A stretch of 64,000 nucleotides of DNA from G020348385 sp964580235 (lineage in GTDB: Bacteria > Acidobacteriota > Aminicenantia > Aminicenantales > Aminicenantaceae), in assembly GCA_964580235.1 (NCBI GenBank), contig CAZOJY010000001.1, forward strand, positions 1 through 64,000, in the 5' to 3' direction. Both the position numbers and the translations under genes were made by a program. The notes beneath the pieces are model-generated. The model was not told the DNA's origin, made no database searches, and worked only from the letters and a program-made list of their open reading frames with translations. Shown piece after piece: positions 33,383 through 41,101 of this stretch. How positions within the stretch are numbered: position 1 is the first letter of the stretch; the number at the start of each line of letters is the position of its first letter.

Positions 33383-33700
33383 TCAATACTTCCTGGTGAA
33401 ATAAATCAATAGAAGGGCTGCACTCAAAACAAAACCAAGAAGTGTAAAGATCCAAAAAAGCAGCTTTTCTTTCCTGACGCCCAAGTCCATGATGACCGTT
33501 CTCAATCCGTAGCAGGCATGAAAGACGACGGACACAATTAGGAGGGTATCGACAAGCGGATTGGTATGAAGGACAAGAGCCCAATCCGGTTTTTGATCCT
33601 TGGTCATTAAAAAAAACGATGTGAAAAACTTGATCCCCAACAAAAGCATAAGAAACAGCCCTGAGACGCGGTGAAAAATCCAAACAAACATGGAAAACAC
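33383..33700 (-). CDS. sdhC: Succinate dehydrogenase/fumarate reductase membrane anchor (SdhC-like)
   Basis: A 105-residue protein with three predicted helices. H10 in FHRVSG and H61 in FHACYGLR are the usual haem-b ligands of SdhC/SdhD-type anchors. It is the only anchor gene before sdhA; no separate sdhD is seen. A homodimer or an additional anchor elsewhere is possible, since three helices with both motifs resemble a single SdhC or SdhD chain. It is the first gene of the operon, with AAGGAG before the ATG and a strong promoter at 33720. Confidence 0.85.
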   Translation of the reverse strand: MFSMFVWIFHRVSGLFLMLLLGIKFFTSFFLMTKDQKPDWALVLHTNPLVDTLLIVSVVFHACYGLRTVIMDLGVRKEKLLFWIFTLLGFVLSAALLLIYFTRKY

Positions 33701-33719
33701 TCCTTATTCTGGAGGATAT

Positions 33720-33748
33720 ATTACATTAAAGTCTGCCCCTCTTGTCAA
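33720..33748 (-). promoter_or_regulatory. Sigma70-type promoter of the sdhCAB-Rieske-cytochrome b operon
   Basis: On the minus strand TTGACA (33748-33743), 17-bp spacer, TGTAAT (33725-33720). The leader would be about 13 nt and contains AAGGAG before the sdhC ATG at 33700. Confidence 0.75.
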
Positions 33749-33853
33749 GAAATAGGAAACAATTCGCGGACGTCTTGAATTCCTTCACAGCATAGGGAAA
33801 CGATTTGTCATTATTGAGGACTCACGCCAAAAAAAATCCATTCTTCTTTTGAG

Positions 33854-33882
33854 GGAAGAAAAGCAGAGGTTTTGCGTCTAAA
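33854..33882 (+). promoter_or_regulatory. ECF-sigma-type promoter before a small secreted protein
   Basis: GGAAGA (33854-33859), 15 bp, CGTCTAAA (33875-33882). The ECF sigma operon 550 bp downstream has the same hexamer, the same octamer and the same 15-bp spacing at 34405-34433. This resembles the RpoE/ECF pattern GGAAC...GTC. It would transcribe the gene at 33923. Confidence 0.65.
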
Positions 33883-33922
33883 TTTTAAAGGTTGTAAAAG
33901 TTTATTCCGGATGGAGGAAAAA

Positions 33923-34291
33923 ATGAAAAAAGTTTATTCCGTATTTGTGATGTTTACCCTTCTTCTGCTTCCTATGCTTTTGAGCGCCCAGGATGTCAAC
34001 GTAACCGGGGATTGGGAAATGACCACACAGTCTCCCCGCGGCGAGAGGACCTCGGACGTCCATTTTGTACAAGAGGGCGAAAAACTGACCGTGACCATGC
34101 AACTCATGAGAGAAGAGGTGACAGCGGAAGGCACGGTGAAAGGAAACAAGATCGAATGGTCAGTAACTAGAAGCACGCAAAGAGGAGAATTCACTATTTC
34201 CTACAGCGGAACCGTCGAAGGCGACACGATGTCGGGCGAAGCCCAAATGGGAGATTTTGGCTCCATGGAGTGGACGGCTAAAAAGAAATAA
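33923..34291 (+). CDS. Small secreted protein of unknown function, probable ECF regulon member
   Basis: A 122-residue protein with a signal peptide (about residues 1-24, LLSAQD cleavage region). The mature part consists of alternating beta strands (GDWEMTTQSPRGERTSDVHF, KLTVTMQLM, GTVKGNKIEWSV, GEFTISYSGTVEGDTMSGEA). This pattern is lipocalin- or avidin-like and common in exported proteins of this type of bacterium. I do not recognise a named family. The start at 33923 has GGAGG 5 bases upstream. An ECF-type promoter ends 40 bp before it, so it is likely induced with the sigma-efflux operon, perhaps as an envelope-stress or binding protein. Confidence 0.75.
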   Translation: MKKVYSVFVMFTLLLLPMLLSAQDVNVTGDWEMTTQSPRGERTSDVHFVQEGEKLTVTMQLMREEVTAEGTVKGNKIEWSVTRSTQRGEFTISYSGTVEGDTMSGEAQMGDFGSMEWTAKKK

Positions 34292-34404
34292 TTTTGGCAT
34301 AAAGATATTTTTAAAATTCTTTAGTTTAAAATACTAGGAGTTTATCCGCTCAAACTTAGTTCTTTCCCTTCCTAAAAGTCCGTCCATCGCTTAAAATAGA
34401 AAAA

Positions 34405-34433
34405 GGAAGATTTTCGTCTATCCTCCGTCTAAA
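34405..34433 (+). promoter_or_regulatory. ECF-sigma-type promoter of the sigma/anti-sigma/efflux operon
   Basis: GGAAGA (34405-34410), 15 bp, CGTCTAAA (34426-34433), matching the element at 33854 exactly in hexamer, octamer and spacing. Its place before the ECF sigma gene suggests autoregulation. Confidence 0.7.
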
Positions 34434-34466
34434 GGGTGTACGGAGGACAAAAAGAGATGGATTTTT

Positions 34467-35042
34467 ATGGAAGAAAACCGACTGGTCGAACAGAGCAAGC
34501 AGGGAGACGAAGAAGCTTTCGGAGTCCTTGTCAAAAGATACAAAACAAAGGTGTTTAACTTGGCTTACAGTTTCACAAGGAATCGAGAAACCGCCGATGA
34601 TCTCGCACAGGAAGTCTTCATCAAGGTGTATTATGCGCTGGAAAAGTTCAAGTTCAAATCGGGTTTCGGAACATGGCTCTACCGGATCGCCGTCAACCAC
34701 TTCAAAGACCACCTGCGAAAACATGCAAAGGAACGGCTCATCTCCATTGATGGGCAGGGCAGAGAACCTTCCTCACCGGATGATGAGATTCAAAAAAAGG
34801 AAAGAACCCAGGAAGCAGCCGACAGAAAAAAGCTCCTGTACCTGGCCTTGCGATCCCTGCCTGAAAAACATCAGATCATTTTGACCCTGAGAGATATTCA
34901 GGGACATTCTTATGAAGAAATCGCGAACATTCTGAAGCTTTCCCCCGGAACGGTGGATTCGCGCCTGCACAGGGCCAGAAAAACGCTCAGAAAAAAGATC
35001 GCACCTTTCTTATCCCAGGAAGGAGGCAACCATGAAATGTAA
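34467..35042 (+). CDS. ECF-type RNA polymerase sigma factor
   Basis: A 191-residue group 4 (RpoE-like) sigma factor. Region 2 is clear with DEEAFGVLVKRYKTKVFNLA, DDLAQEVFIKVY and FGTWLYRIAVNHFKD. Region 4 has LPEKHQIILTLRDIQGHSYE and SPGTVDSRLHRARKTLRKK. An acidic/lysine-rich linker separates them. It overlaps the anti-sigma gene by 11 bp. A good GGAGG lies 19 bases upstream of the ATG, too far to serve it, and instead fits an out-of-frame ATG at 34457. The promoter at 34405 is probably its own target. It controls the efflux genes downstream, by inference from operon structure. Confidence 0.93.
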   Translation: MEENRLVEQSKQGDEEAFGVLVKRYKTKVFNLAYSFTRNRETADDLAQEVFIKVYYALEKFKFKSGFGTWLYRIAVNHFKDHLRKHAKERLISIDGQGREPSSPDDEIQKKERTQEAADRKKLLYLALRSLPEKHQIILTLRDIQGHSYEEIANILKLSPGTVDSRLHRARKTLRKKIAPFLSQEGGNHEM

Positions 35043-35526
35043 AAGAGCAGAAACATTTCTTTCTAAGTCTTTGGATGGTCTTTTAACGGGCGAGGAAAAG
35101 GATGCGCTTGAAGAACACCTCGAAGGCTGCTCTTCCTGCAAGAAAAAAAGGGATGATTACGTTATCATCGCCGAAACCTTGGGGAGAGATGATTTTCCTG
35201 AAGTCCAACCCTATTTTTGGGAACGCTTACAACCTCGGCTGAAAGAGGGCAAAACATACGCTTTCTGGTCCATATGGAAACGATGGAGCCTTCGGGCCGT
35301 GCCCCTTTCCATCATTGCCGTCGTCATGCTTGCCCTCGGGTTTGCCATTTTCCTTCCCCATCCAACCAACGAGCTGAGCCAGACAGGAGACCTCCTTCTC
35401 CGTGATAATCCCCCTCTTCCCGAAACAGTAACGCTGCTCGAAGCAGAAACCGGAGAAAACAAAAGCATGCAGCTCATATTCATGGCCATGGAAGAAAAGC
35501 CTGATTTGAGGAGATACTTCCCATGA
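35032..35526 (+). CDS. Anti-sigma factor with zinc-binding (ZAS/zf-HC2) domain
   Basis: A 164-residue membrane protein. The N-terminal zinc motif uses C3, H29, C33 and C36 (HLEGCSSC), the HxxxCxxC pattern of zf-HC2 anti-sigma factors that hold an ECF sigma at the membrane. One transmembrane helix lies at about residues 88-106. The periplasmic part is about 55 residues and has no recognised sensor domain. It overlaps the sigma gene by 11 bp and the next gene by 4 bp. Release could follow zinc/redox change or proteolysis; the signal is unknown. Confidence 0.85.
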   Translation: MKCKRAETFLSKSLDGLLTGEEKDALEEHLEGCSSCKKKRDDYVIIAETLGRDDFPEVQPYFWERLQPRLKEGKTYAFWSIWKRWSLRAVPLSIIAVVMLALGFAIFLPHPTNELSQTGDLLLRDNPPLPETVTLLEAETGENKSMQLIFMAMEEKPDLRRYFP

Positions 35527-35963
35527 AAAACGGAAATAAATTCTGGATCGTTTTCTCTTTTATCATTGTTTTTGCCGCGGGCGTAATCGCCGGCATTCTC
35601 ATTGACACCAATTTTCTCAGCAAAAAGCCACAGAGAAATACAGAAAGACGGAGTTCAGTCAAGTTTCCAACTTTAGATATGATGGCCGAAGAGCTCGGAC
35701 TCTCCGCAGAGCAGCAGGAACAACTCCGTGAAATTTTCAAGAATAACGAGGAAAGGTTGAAAGCCTATCGAAGCCAAATCCACGATCATTACAGGACCCT
35801 GAGGACTCAGCTCAAACAGGAAATAGACAGCGTCTTTTCTGCAGAACAAAAGGCCAAATTTGAGGCTATGATCGAGAAATACTTATCTGAAAGAAAAAGA
35901 CAATCGGAGGGAAGAAAGAGGAAACCCAGAAATGACACCAACAACAAGGGAGAAAGAAGATGA
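35523..35963 (+). CDS. CnrR/Spy-CpxP-like periplasmic protein, membrane-tethered
   Basis: A 146-residue protein with one N-terminal membrane helix (residues 7-27) and a helical periplasmic domain. LGLSAEQQEQLREIF followed by EERLKAYRSQIHDHYRTLRT and FSAEQKAKFEAMIEKY resembles the heavy-metal-resistance sensor (CnrX/NccX, DUF3106-like) and Spy/CpxP chaperone group with LTxxQ-type repeats. The C-terminus is strongly basic. Between an anti-sigma gene and an efflux pump it is likely the stress or metal sensor of the system, in analogy to CnrX of the CnrYXH system. It overlaps both neighbours by 4 bp. Confidence 0.65.
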   Translation: MKNGNKFWIVFSFIIVFAAGVIAGILIDTNFLSKKPQRNTERRSSVKFPTLDMMAEELGLSAEQQEQLREIFKNNEERLKAYRSQIHDHYRTLRTQLKQEIDSVFSAEQKAKFEAMIEKYLSERKRQSEGRKRKPRNDTNNKGERR

Positions 35964-37279
35964 ATAAAAAAGTAGTCATCGGGATCGTCGTCCTTGTCGT
36001 AGCCGCAGGGATCGTGTTCGGATTCACGTATTTCAAACGAAACAACAACAGCGGATTGCAGTATGAAAAAACCGCTGTCGACAAAGGAACCGTTACAGCC
36101 ATTGTGGACACCACAGGAACACTGAATCCTGTAACCATTGTGGATATCGGAAGCCAAGTATCTGGAAAGATAGAAAACATTTATGTGGATTTTAACTCTC
36201 AGGTCAAGTCTGGCCAGGTTTTAGCCAAACTGGAGCAACTGAATTTTCAGACAAAAGTTCAACAGAATGAAGCGAATTTTTCGAGCTCAAAAGCTGCTCT
36301 CGAAAAGTCAAAAGTTACTCTGGAAAATTCTCGAAAAAAGTACGAACGGTCCAAAAGCCTATTTGAAAAAGAGCTGCTTTCCTACGAAGAATACGAAACA
36401 GCCGAGACACAATACTTCAGCGCCAAAGCCGACCTTCAATCAGCAGAGGCGCGGCTGGAGCAGGCCCAAGCCCAACTGGATACGAGCAAAGTGGACCTGA
36501 CCTACACCATCATCAAATCCCCGATCGATGGGGTGGTGATCAACAGAAACGTTAATGCTGGTCAAACAGTCGCAGCCAGCTTCCAGGCCCCTGTTCTTTT
36601 TCAAGTTGCCAATGATCTGACTAAGATGCAGGTGGAATGCAGTGTGGACGAGGCGGATATCGGCAGGGTCAAAGAGGGTCAGACAGCCCGGTTCACTGTG
36701 GATGCCTTTCCGGATGAAAACTTCACTGGTATCGTCAAACAGGTGAGATATTCTCCCGAAGTCATCCAGAACGTTGTCACTTACACCACTATCGTCGATG
36801 TCAAAAACCTGGAGATGAAACTTCGCCCAGGGATGACTGCCACCATATCCATCGTAGTGGGCGAAGCAAAAAATGCCCTTCGTGTGCCCAACTCCGCACT
36901 TCGTTTCCAGCCATCCCCAGAGGTAATGCAGGCACTCTTCGAAGAGATGCGCAGGAAAATGCAGGCCAGAAGAGGACAAACATCCCAAGCCGATGGGTCA
37001 TCAGAGAAAAGAAGGCCTCAGGGCAACTTCCAGATGGGACAGGGCTCGGGCAGGATGGGATCCCGGCTGCGGGACAGAGCTCGGGTATGGATACAGGATG
37101 AAACCGGAAAACTCAAGATGGTTTCCATACGGACAGGTGTTACGGATAACACATATACAGAAATCACAGGAGGAGATTTAAAAGAAGGACAGGAAGTCAT
37201 AACTGGGGAGAACGCCCAATCTGCCTCCTCCAACCGATCTTCGAACAGCCTGAGACGAGGCATGATGTTCATGAGGTGA
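35960..37279 (+). CDS. macA: MacA-like periplasmic adaptor (HlyD/RND membrane-fusion protein)
   Basis: A 439-residue membrane-fusion protein. A single N-terminal helix (residues 4-26) precedes the split lipoyl domain (VDIGSQVSGKIENIYVDFNS, then IKSPIDGVVINRNVNAGQTV). A coiled-coil hairpin of about 100 residues lies between the halves, followed by beta-barrel (VKEGQTARFTVDAF) and membrane-proximal domains. An inserted Gly/Arg/Gln-rich stretch lies at about residues 330-375. With the ATPase and permease that follow it forms a MacAB-type tripartite exporter, with TolC-like 39456 as outer channel. It overlaps the CnrR/Spy-like gene by 4 bp. Confidence 0.9.
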   Translation: MNKKVVIGIVVLVVAAGIVFGFTYFKRNNNSGLQYEKTAVDKGTVTAIVDTTGTLNPVTIVDIGSQVSGKIENIYVDFNSQVKSGQVLAKLEQLNFQTKVQQNEANFSSSKAALEKSKVTLENSRKKYERSKSLFEKELLSYEEYETAETQYFSAKADLQSAEARLEQAQAQLDTSKVDLTYTIIKSPIDGVVINRNVNAGQTVAASFQAPVLFQVANDLTKMQVECSVDEADIGRVKEGQTARFTVDAFPDENFTGIVKQVRYSPEVIQNVVTYTTIVDVKNLEMKLRPGMTATISIVVGEAKNALRVPNSALRFQPSPEVMQALFEEMRRKMQARRGQTSQADGSSEKRRPQGNFQMGQGSGRMGSRLRDRARVWIQDETGKLKMVSIRTGVTDNTYTEITGGDLKEGQEVITGENAQSASSNRSSNSLRRGMMFMR

Positions 37280-37318
37280 TAAGTTCCATCGATCGCATCA
37301 TCAACAAAGGATTCGCAA

Positions 37319-38017
37319 ATGGAAAACAATAATCTTATCAACCTGGATCATATCGAGAGGATCTACAATGTTGGCGAAACACAGGTCAAAGCCCTGAAAG
37401 GGATTTCTCAGTCTATCCAGAAAGGGGAACTTTTGGCCATCATGGGTCCTTCGGGTTCGGGAAAGTCCACGCTGATGAACATCATCGGCTGTCTGGACCG
37501 GCCCACGGCAGGAACATATTTACTCGAGGGTCATGAGGTGTCTAAAATGAACAAAAACGAACTGGCCCGGATCCGGAACAAGAGAATCGGATTTGTGTTC
37601 CAAAACTTCAACCTGCTTTCCCGAACCACCGCGTTGGAAAACACAGAACTTCCCCTGCTGTATTCCGATGTTCCGAGCAAAAAATCAAAAGAACTGGCGT
37701 TTAAAGCCCTGGCTCAGGTGGGATTGGAGGGCCGGGAACTGCACAAGACCAACCAGCTCTCCGGGGGAGAAATGCAAAGAGTGGCCATCGCCAGAGCTCT
37801 GGTTAACAGCCCTTCTCTTCTTCTCGCAGACGAACCGACCGGAAACCTGGACACCAAAACCGGGAACGATATCATGGCCGTCCTCACTAAACTCAACAAG
37901 GACAACAATATTACAATCGTGCTGGTCACACACGATCCTGAAGTTGCCGAAATAGCGAGGAAAACGATTTATCTCAGAGACGGTCTAATCGAAAAAGTTG
38001 GAATAAACGGAAAGTAA
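37319..38017 (+). CDS. ABC transporter ATP-binding protein, MacB/LolD class
   Basis: A 232-residue ATPase. Walker A GPSGSGKST is near residues 42-50, the Q-loop region IGFVFQNFNLLSRTTALENT follows, then signature LSGGEMQR and Walker B LLLADEPTGNLD with the H-loop VTHDPEVAE. DEPTGNLD and the QNFNLL pattern are typical of the MacB/LolD/FtsE branch. The separate permease gene starts 4 bp later, so here ATPase and permease are not fused, unlike E. coli MacB. It powers the MacA-linked exporter. Confidence 0.94.
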   Translation: MENNNLINLDHIERIYNVGETQVKALKGISQSIQKGELLAIMGPSGSGKSTLMNIIGCLDRPTAGTYLLEGHEVSKMNKNELARIRNKRIGFVFQNFNLLSRTTALENTELPLLYSDVPSKKSKELAFKALAQVGLEGRELHKTNQLSGGEMQRVAIARALVNSPSLLLADEPTGNLDTKTGNDIMAVLTKLNKDNNITIVLVTHDPEVAEIARKTIYLRDGLIEKVGINGK

Positions 38018-38021
38018 ACAA

Positions 38022-39239
38022 ATGAATATCATCAAAACATCAAAAGTCGCCCTACGAGCACTGAACCGCAACAAAATGCGGTCGTTTTTAACGGCTCTGG
38101 GCATCATCATCGGCGTCGGTGCCGTGATTGCAATGGTCAGCATCGGCCAGGGCGCCAAAATGGAAGTAGAACAGCGTTTCGAGGCCATGGGAACAAACCT
38201 CCTGACTGTCCGTCCGGGCAGCCGATCCTACATGGGAAGGCACGGTGGAGGAGGATCATACACCAACCTAAAGCAGGCCGATGCTCAAGCCATCCTCGAA
38301 AACTGCAGTGCCGTGAAGTATATTTCCCCGAGTGTGAACGGCAGGGCCCAGGTGGTCTACCAAAACAAGAACTGGAACACGTCCATCTACGGCGTCGGGG
38401 AAAACTATCCAGAAATACGGAACTGGCCGACAGAGGAAGGCAGCTTTTTCACTGCAAGCCAGGTCCGGTCTTCTCAAAAGGTCGCGGTTTTAGGAACCGA
38501 GGTAAGCCAAAATCTTTTCGAAGGCGCAGACCCAATCGGACAGGTCATCCGGATCAACAAGAATCCGTTCCGCGTGCTGGGCGTTCTGAAATCAAAAGGT
38601 GAAAGCGGGGGATTTTTCAACAGAGACGACATGATCGCAATCCCCTATACGACAGCCCAAAAAAGACTTCTGGGCATCGACCACATCCAGTCCGTCGATG
38701 TCTCAGCCGTATCTGCCACACGAACCAACGAAGCCAGGTCACAGATCGAAGAACTGCTTAGGATCCGGCACAAAATCGCTCCTGGGGCTGAGGATGACTT
38801 CAACGTCCGTGACATGGCCGACATCGCGGAGAGCGCTTCGGAAGCCACCCAGATCCTTACCATTCTCCTTGGAGGGATTGCCTCAATTTCTCTGCTCGTG
38901 GGGGGGATCGGGATCATGAATATCATGCTGGTGTCTGTGACCGAACGCATCCGGGAGATCGGCATCCGCATGTCGGTCGGGGCCCGAGAAAGGGACATTC
39001 TGCTGCAGTTCCTGACTGAGGCTATCGTGTTGAGCGTGCTGGGAGGCTTTTTAGGGGTTGTCCTGGGCATTGGAAGCTCTAAGCTGATCTCTCACTTTGC
39101 CAACCAGAAAACGCTCGTATCCTTTGGAGCCAGCGTTTTGGCATTCGTTTTTTCAGGATCTGTCGGGATATTTTTCGGGTTCTACCCGGCGCGCAAAGCA
39201 TCCAAACTGGATCCAATCGAGGCCCTTCGATATGAATAA
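38022..39239 (+). CDS. MacB-like ABC transporter permease (FtsX/MacB_PCD type)
   Basis: A 405-residue permease with four transmembrane helices: one near the N-terminus (SFLTALGIIIGVGAVIAMVS) and three at the C-terminus. A large periplasmic domain lies between residues 45 and 275. VSVTERIREIGIRMSVGARE before the last helices is the FtsX-family coupling motif, and FYPARKASKLDPIEALRYE is the standard terminus. A Gly-rich segment RHGGGGSYTNLKQADAQAI resembles MacB substrates-side loops. It works with the ATPase and MacA in drug, peptide or lipid export; the substrate is unknown. Confidence 0.94.
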   Translation: MNIIKTSKVALRALNRNKMRSFLTALGIIIGVGAVIAMVSIGQGAKMEVEQRFEAMGTNLLTVRPGSRSYMGRHGGGGSYTNLKQADAQAILENCSAVKYISPSVNGRAQVVYQNKNWNTSIYGVGENYPEIRNWPTEEGSFFTASQVRSSQKVAVLGTEVSQNLFEGADPIGQVIRINKNPFRVLGVLKSKGESGGFFNRDDMIAIPYTTAQKRLLGIDHIQSVDVSAVSATRTNEARSQIEELLRIRHKIAPGAEDDFNVRDMADIAESASEATQILTILLGGIASISLLVGGIGIMNIMLVSVTERIREIGIRMSVGARERDILLQFLTEAIVLSVLGGFLGVVLGIGSSKLISHFANQKTLVSFGASVLAFVFSGSVGIFFGFYPARKASKLDPIEALRYE

Positions 39240-39365
39240 CGCAAAATGAATACAGGAAGCATCTTCAAACCCATGATACTTAAGTGGTCAGGTGAATTGA
39301 AACGTCAGCCGACCGCTTTTATAACTATCACAGAAATAGAGATGCTAACACGAACACAAATGAAG

Positions 39366-39395
39366 TTGACATATATAGAGAAATAATGGGATATT
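39366..39395 (+). promoter_or_regulatory. Promoter candidates before the TolC-like gene
   Basis: TTGACA (39366-39371), 18 bp, GATATT (39390-39395) resembles a sigma70 promoter. A partly overlapping GGAACA (39396-39401), 16 bp, CGTATTA (39418-39424) is a weaker relative of the ECF-type elements at 33854 and 34405. Either could give the outer-membrane factor its own transcription. Confidence 0.4.
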
Positions 39396-39455
39396 GGAAC
39401 ACTTTCCCGACTTTTTCCGTATTAGTATCCGTAGTTAACAGTGAGGAGGTCTAAC

Positions 39456-41024
39456 ATGTGGAAAAAAACACTTGGAATTCTTTTGATTTTTGCGCTCGCA
39501 GCATTTTTGCCGGCCCAACAGCAGGAATCATCCATCCATCTCTCCCTCGAGGACTGCATTGTCAAAGCCATGAAGTATAACCTTGGCGTGGCTATCAATG
39601 TTTTAACTCCAGAAAATAGAACGTATGCCCTCAGAATGGCGAATGAAAAATTCCTGCCATCCTTTTCTGTCAATTTCTTTCTAGCCGATCAACAACAGGC
39701 TTCTTACTCCTTCCTCGATGCAGCCGATACATTGCTCACACGACAAAACCAGTACGGCTTGGATTTCACACAGCAAATTCCATTCGGGGGAAATTTCACT
39801 TTTTCACTTTCCAACAGCAAATACGACACAAACCGAACAGGAACAACCATCAATCCCAGCTACAGAAGCACGCTGAGGTTTGATTTTACCCAGCCCCTGC
39901 TTAAAAATTTTGGCCTCAATATTTCCCAAAGAGAAATAATCGTGGCAAAAAACAATCTGAGCATTTCCGAAAAAGATCTTCAGAGATCCCTCCAGGATAC
40001 CATCTACAGTGTGGAGGAAGCGTACTGGAATCTTGTCGCCAGCATCGAAAACCTCAAAGTGAGGCAGCAGTCCCTGAAATTAGCCCAGGATTTCCTGGAA
40101 CGACAGAAAAGAGCCGTGGAAGTCGGAACCGAAGCCCCGATCGAAATTCTGTCTGCCCGGTCAGAGGTTGCCACGAGGGAAGCGGATATTCTGGCAGCCG
40201 AAGCCGATGTGAAAAACAGAGAAGACGCTCTGAAACTCATTCTCAACCTCGCGGCCGAAGACCCCAATTCCGAGTTCAGCAGGATTATTCCTCAGGAAAT
40301 GCCGGAATTCGCAAAAAAAGAAATCAGCCTGGATCAAGCCTTTGCCGCGGCCATTCAAAACCGGCCTGACCTGGAGTCCAGACGCATCGGCCTCAAAAAC
40401 AGCGAAATCAACCTGAACTATGCCAAAAACCAGCAGCTTCCGGGCCTCAATCTTTCAGCATCCTACTGGAGCCCGGGAGTGTCCGGAACACAGATTATAT
40501 ATGGGAATCGTACGCCACAGAATCCATTCGGTGAAAAGATCGCGGAAATTCCAGGCGGTATTGCAGATGCTTTCAAGGACACGTTCGGATTCAGATATAG
40601 GAATTGGTCAATCAGGCTGACTCTGGACCTTCCTCTAAACACAATTGTTTCACGGGCCAGCCTTGCTCAGGCAAGAGTGGACCTGCAGCAAGCCACCCTG
40701 CAGCTCAAACAGCAGGAGCAGAACATCTACCTGGAAATCAAGCAGGCCGTCAGGGCAGTGGAAACCAATTACAAGCGGGTCGAGGCCTACAAGGTCGCCA
40801 GAGAACTCAGGCAGCAGCAGTTGGATGCAGAAGTCGAAAAACTCAAGGTCGGGCTGACAACCCCCTACTTTGTCCTGGCGTCTCAGAGAGACCTGGCCAC
40901 CGCCCAGACAACAGAACTCCAGGCGATCATCGATTACAATCTTTCTCTGGCAAATTTGAGCAGAGCGATGGGAATCAGCCTGGAGGAAAAAAACATCTCG
41001 ATGGTGGATGTTTACAACAAATGA
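39456..41024 (+). CDS. TolC-family outer-membrane efflux protein
   Basis: A 522-residue outer-membrane factor with a signal peptide (about residues 1-20, ending near LPAQQQ). Two homologous coiled-coil halves include DTIYSVEEAYWNLVASIENL with ERQKRAVEVGTEAPIEILSA, and IYLEIKQAVRAVETNYKRVE with DAEVEKLKVGLTTPYFVLAS. GLTT-xx-FV and EIKQAVR are typical of TolC proteins. The first strands include a PLLKNFGLNISQRE segment seen in this bacterial branch. AGGAGG stands 8 bases before the ATG at 39456. It follows the MacAB genes by 216 bp and probably completes that pump. Confidence 0.9.
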   Translation: MWKKTLGILLIFALAAFLPAQQQESSIHLSLEDCIVKAMKYNLGVAINVLTPENRTYALRMANEKFLPSFSVNFFLADQQQASYSFLDAADTLLTRQNQYGLDFTQQIPFGGNFTFSLSNSKYDTNRTGTTINPSYRSTLRFDFTQPLLKNFGLNISQREIIVAKNNLSISEKDLQRSLQDTIYSVEEAYWNLVASIENLKVRQQSLKLAQDFLERQKRAVEVGTEAPIEILSARSEVATREADILAAEADVKNREDALKLILNLAAEDPNSEFSRIIPQEMPEFAKKEISLDQAFAAAIQNRPDLESRRIGLKNSEINLNYAKNQQLPGLNLSASYWSPGVSGTQIIYGNRTPQNPFGEKIAEIPGGIADAFKDTFGFRYRNWSIRLTLDLPLNTIVSRASLAQARVDLQQATLQLKQQEQNIYLEIKQAVRAVETNYKRVEAYKVARELRQQQLDAEVEKLKVGLTTPYFVLASQRDLATAQTTELQAIIDYNLSLANLSRAMGISLEEKNISMVDVYNK

Positions 41025-41101
41025 TCTCTAAAAATAATGAAATGGAGCATAATATATAGATTAATTCATTCTTTTAGTCACTGCACCCGGTCGGATTATA
41101 A

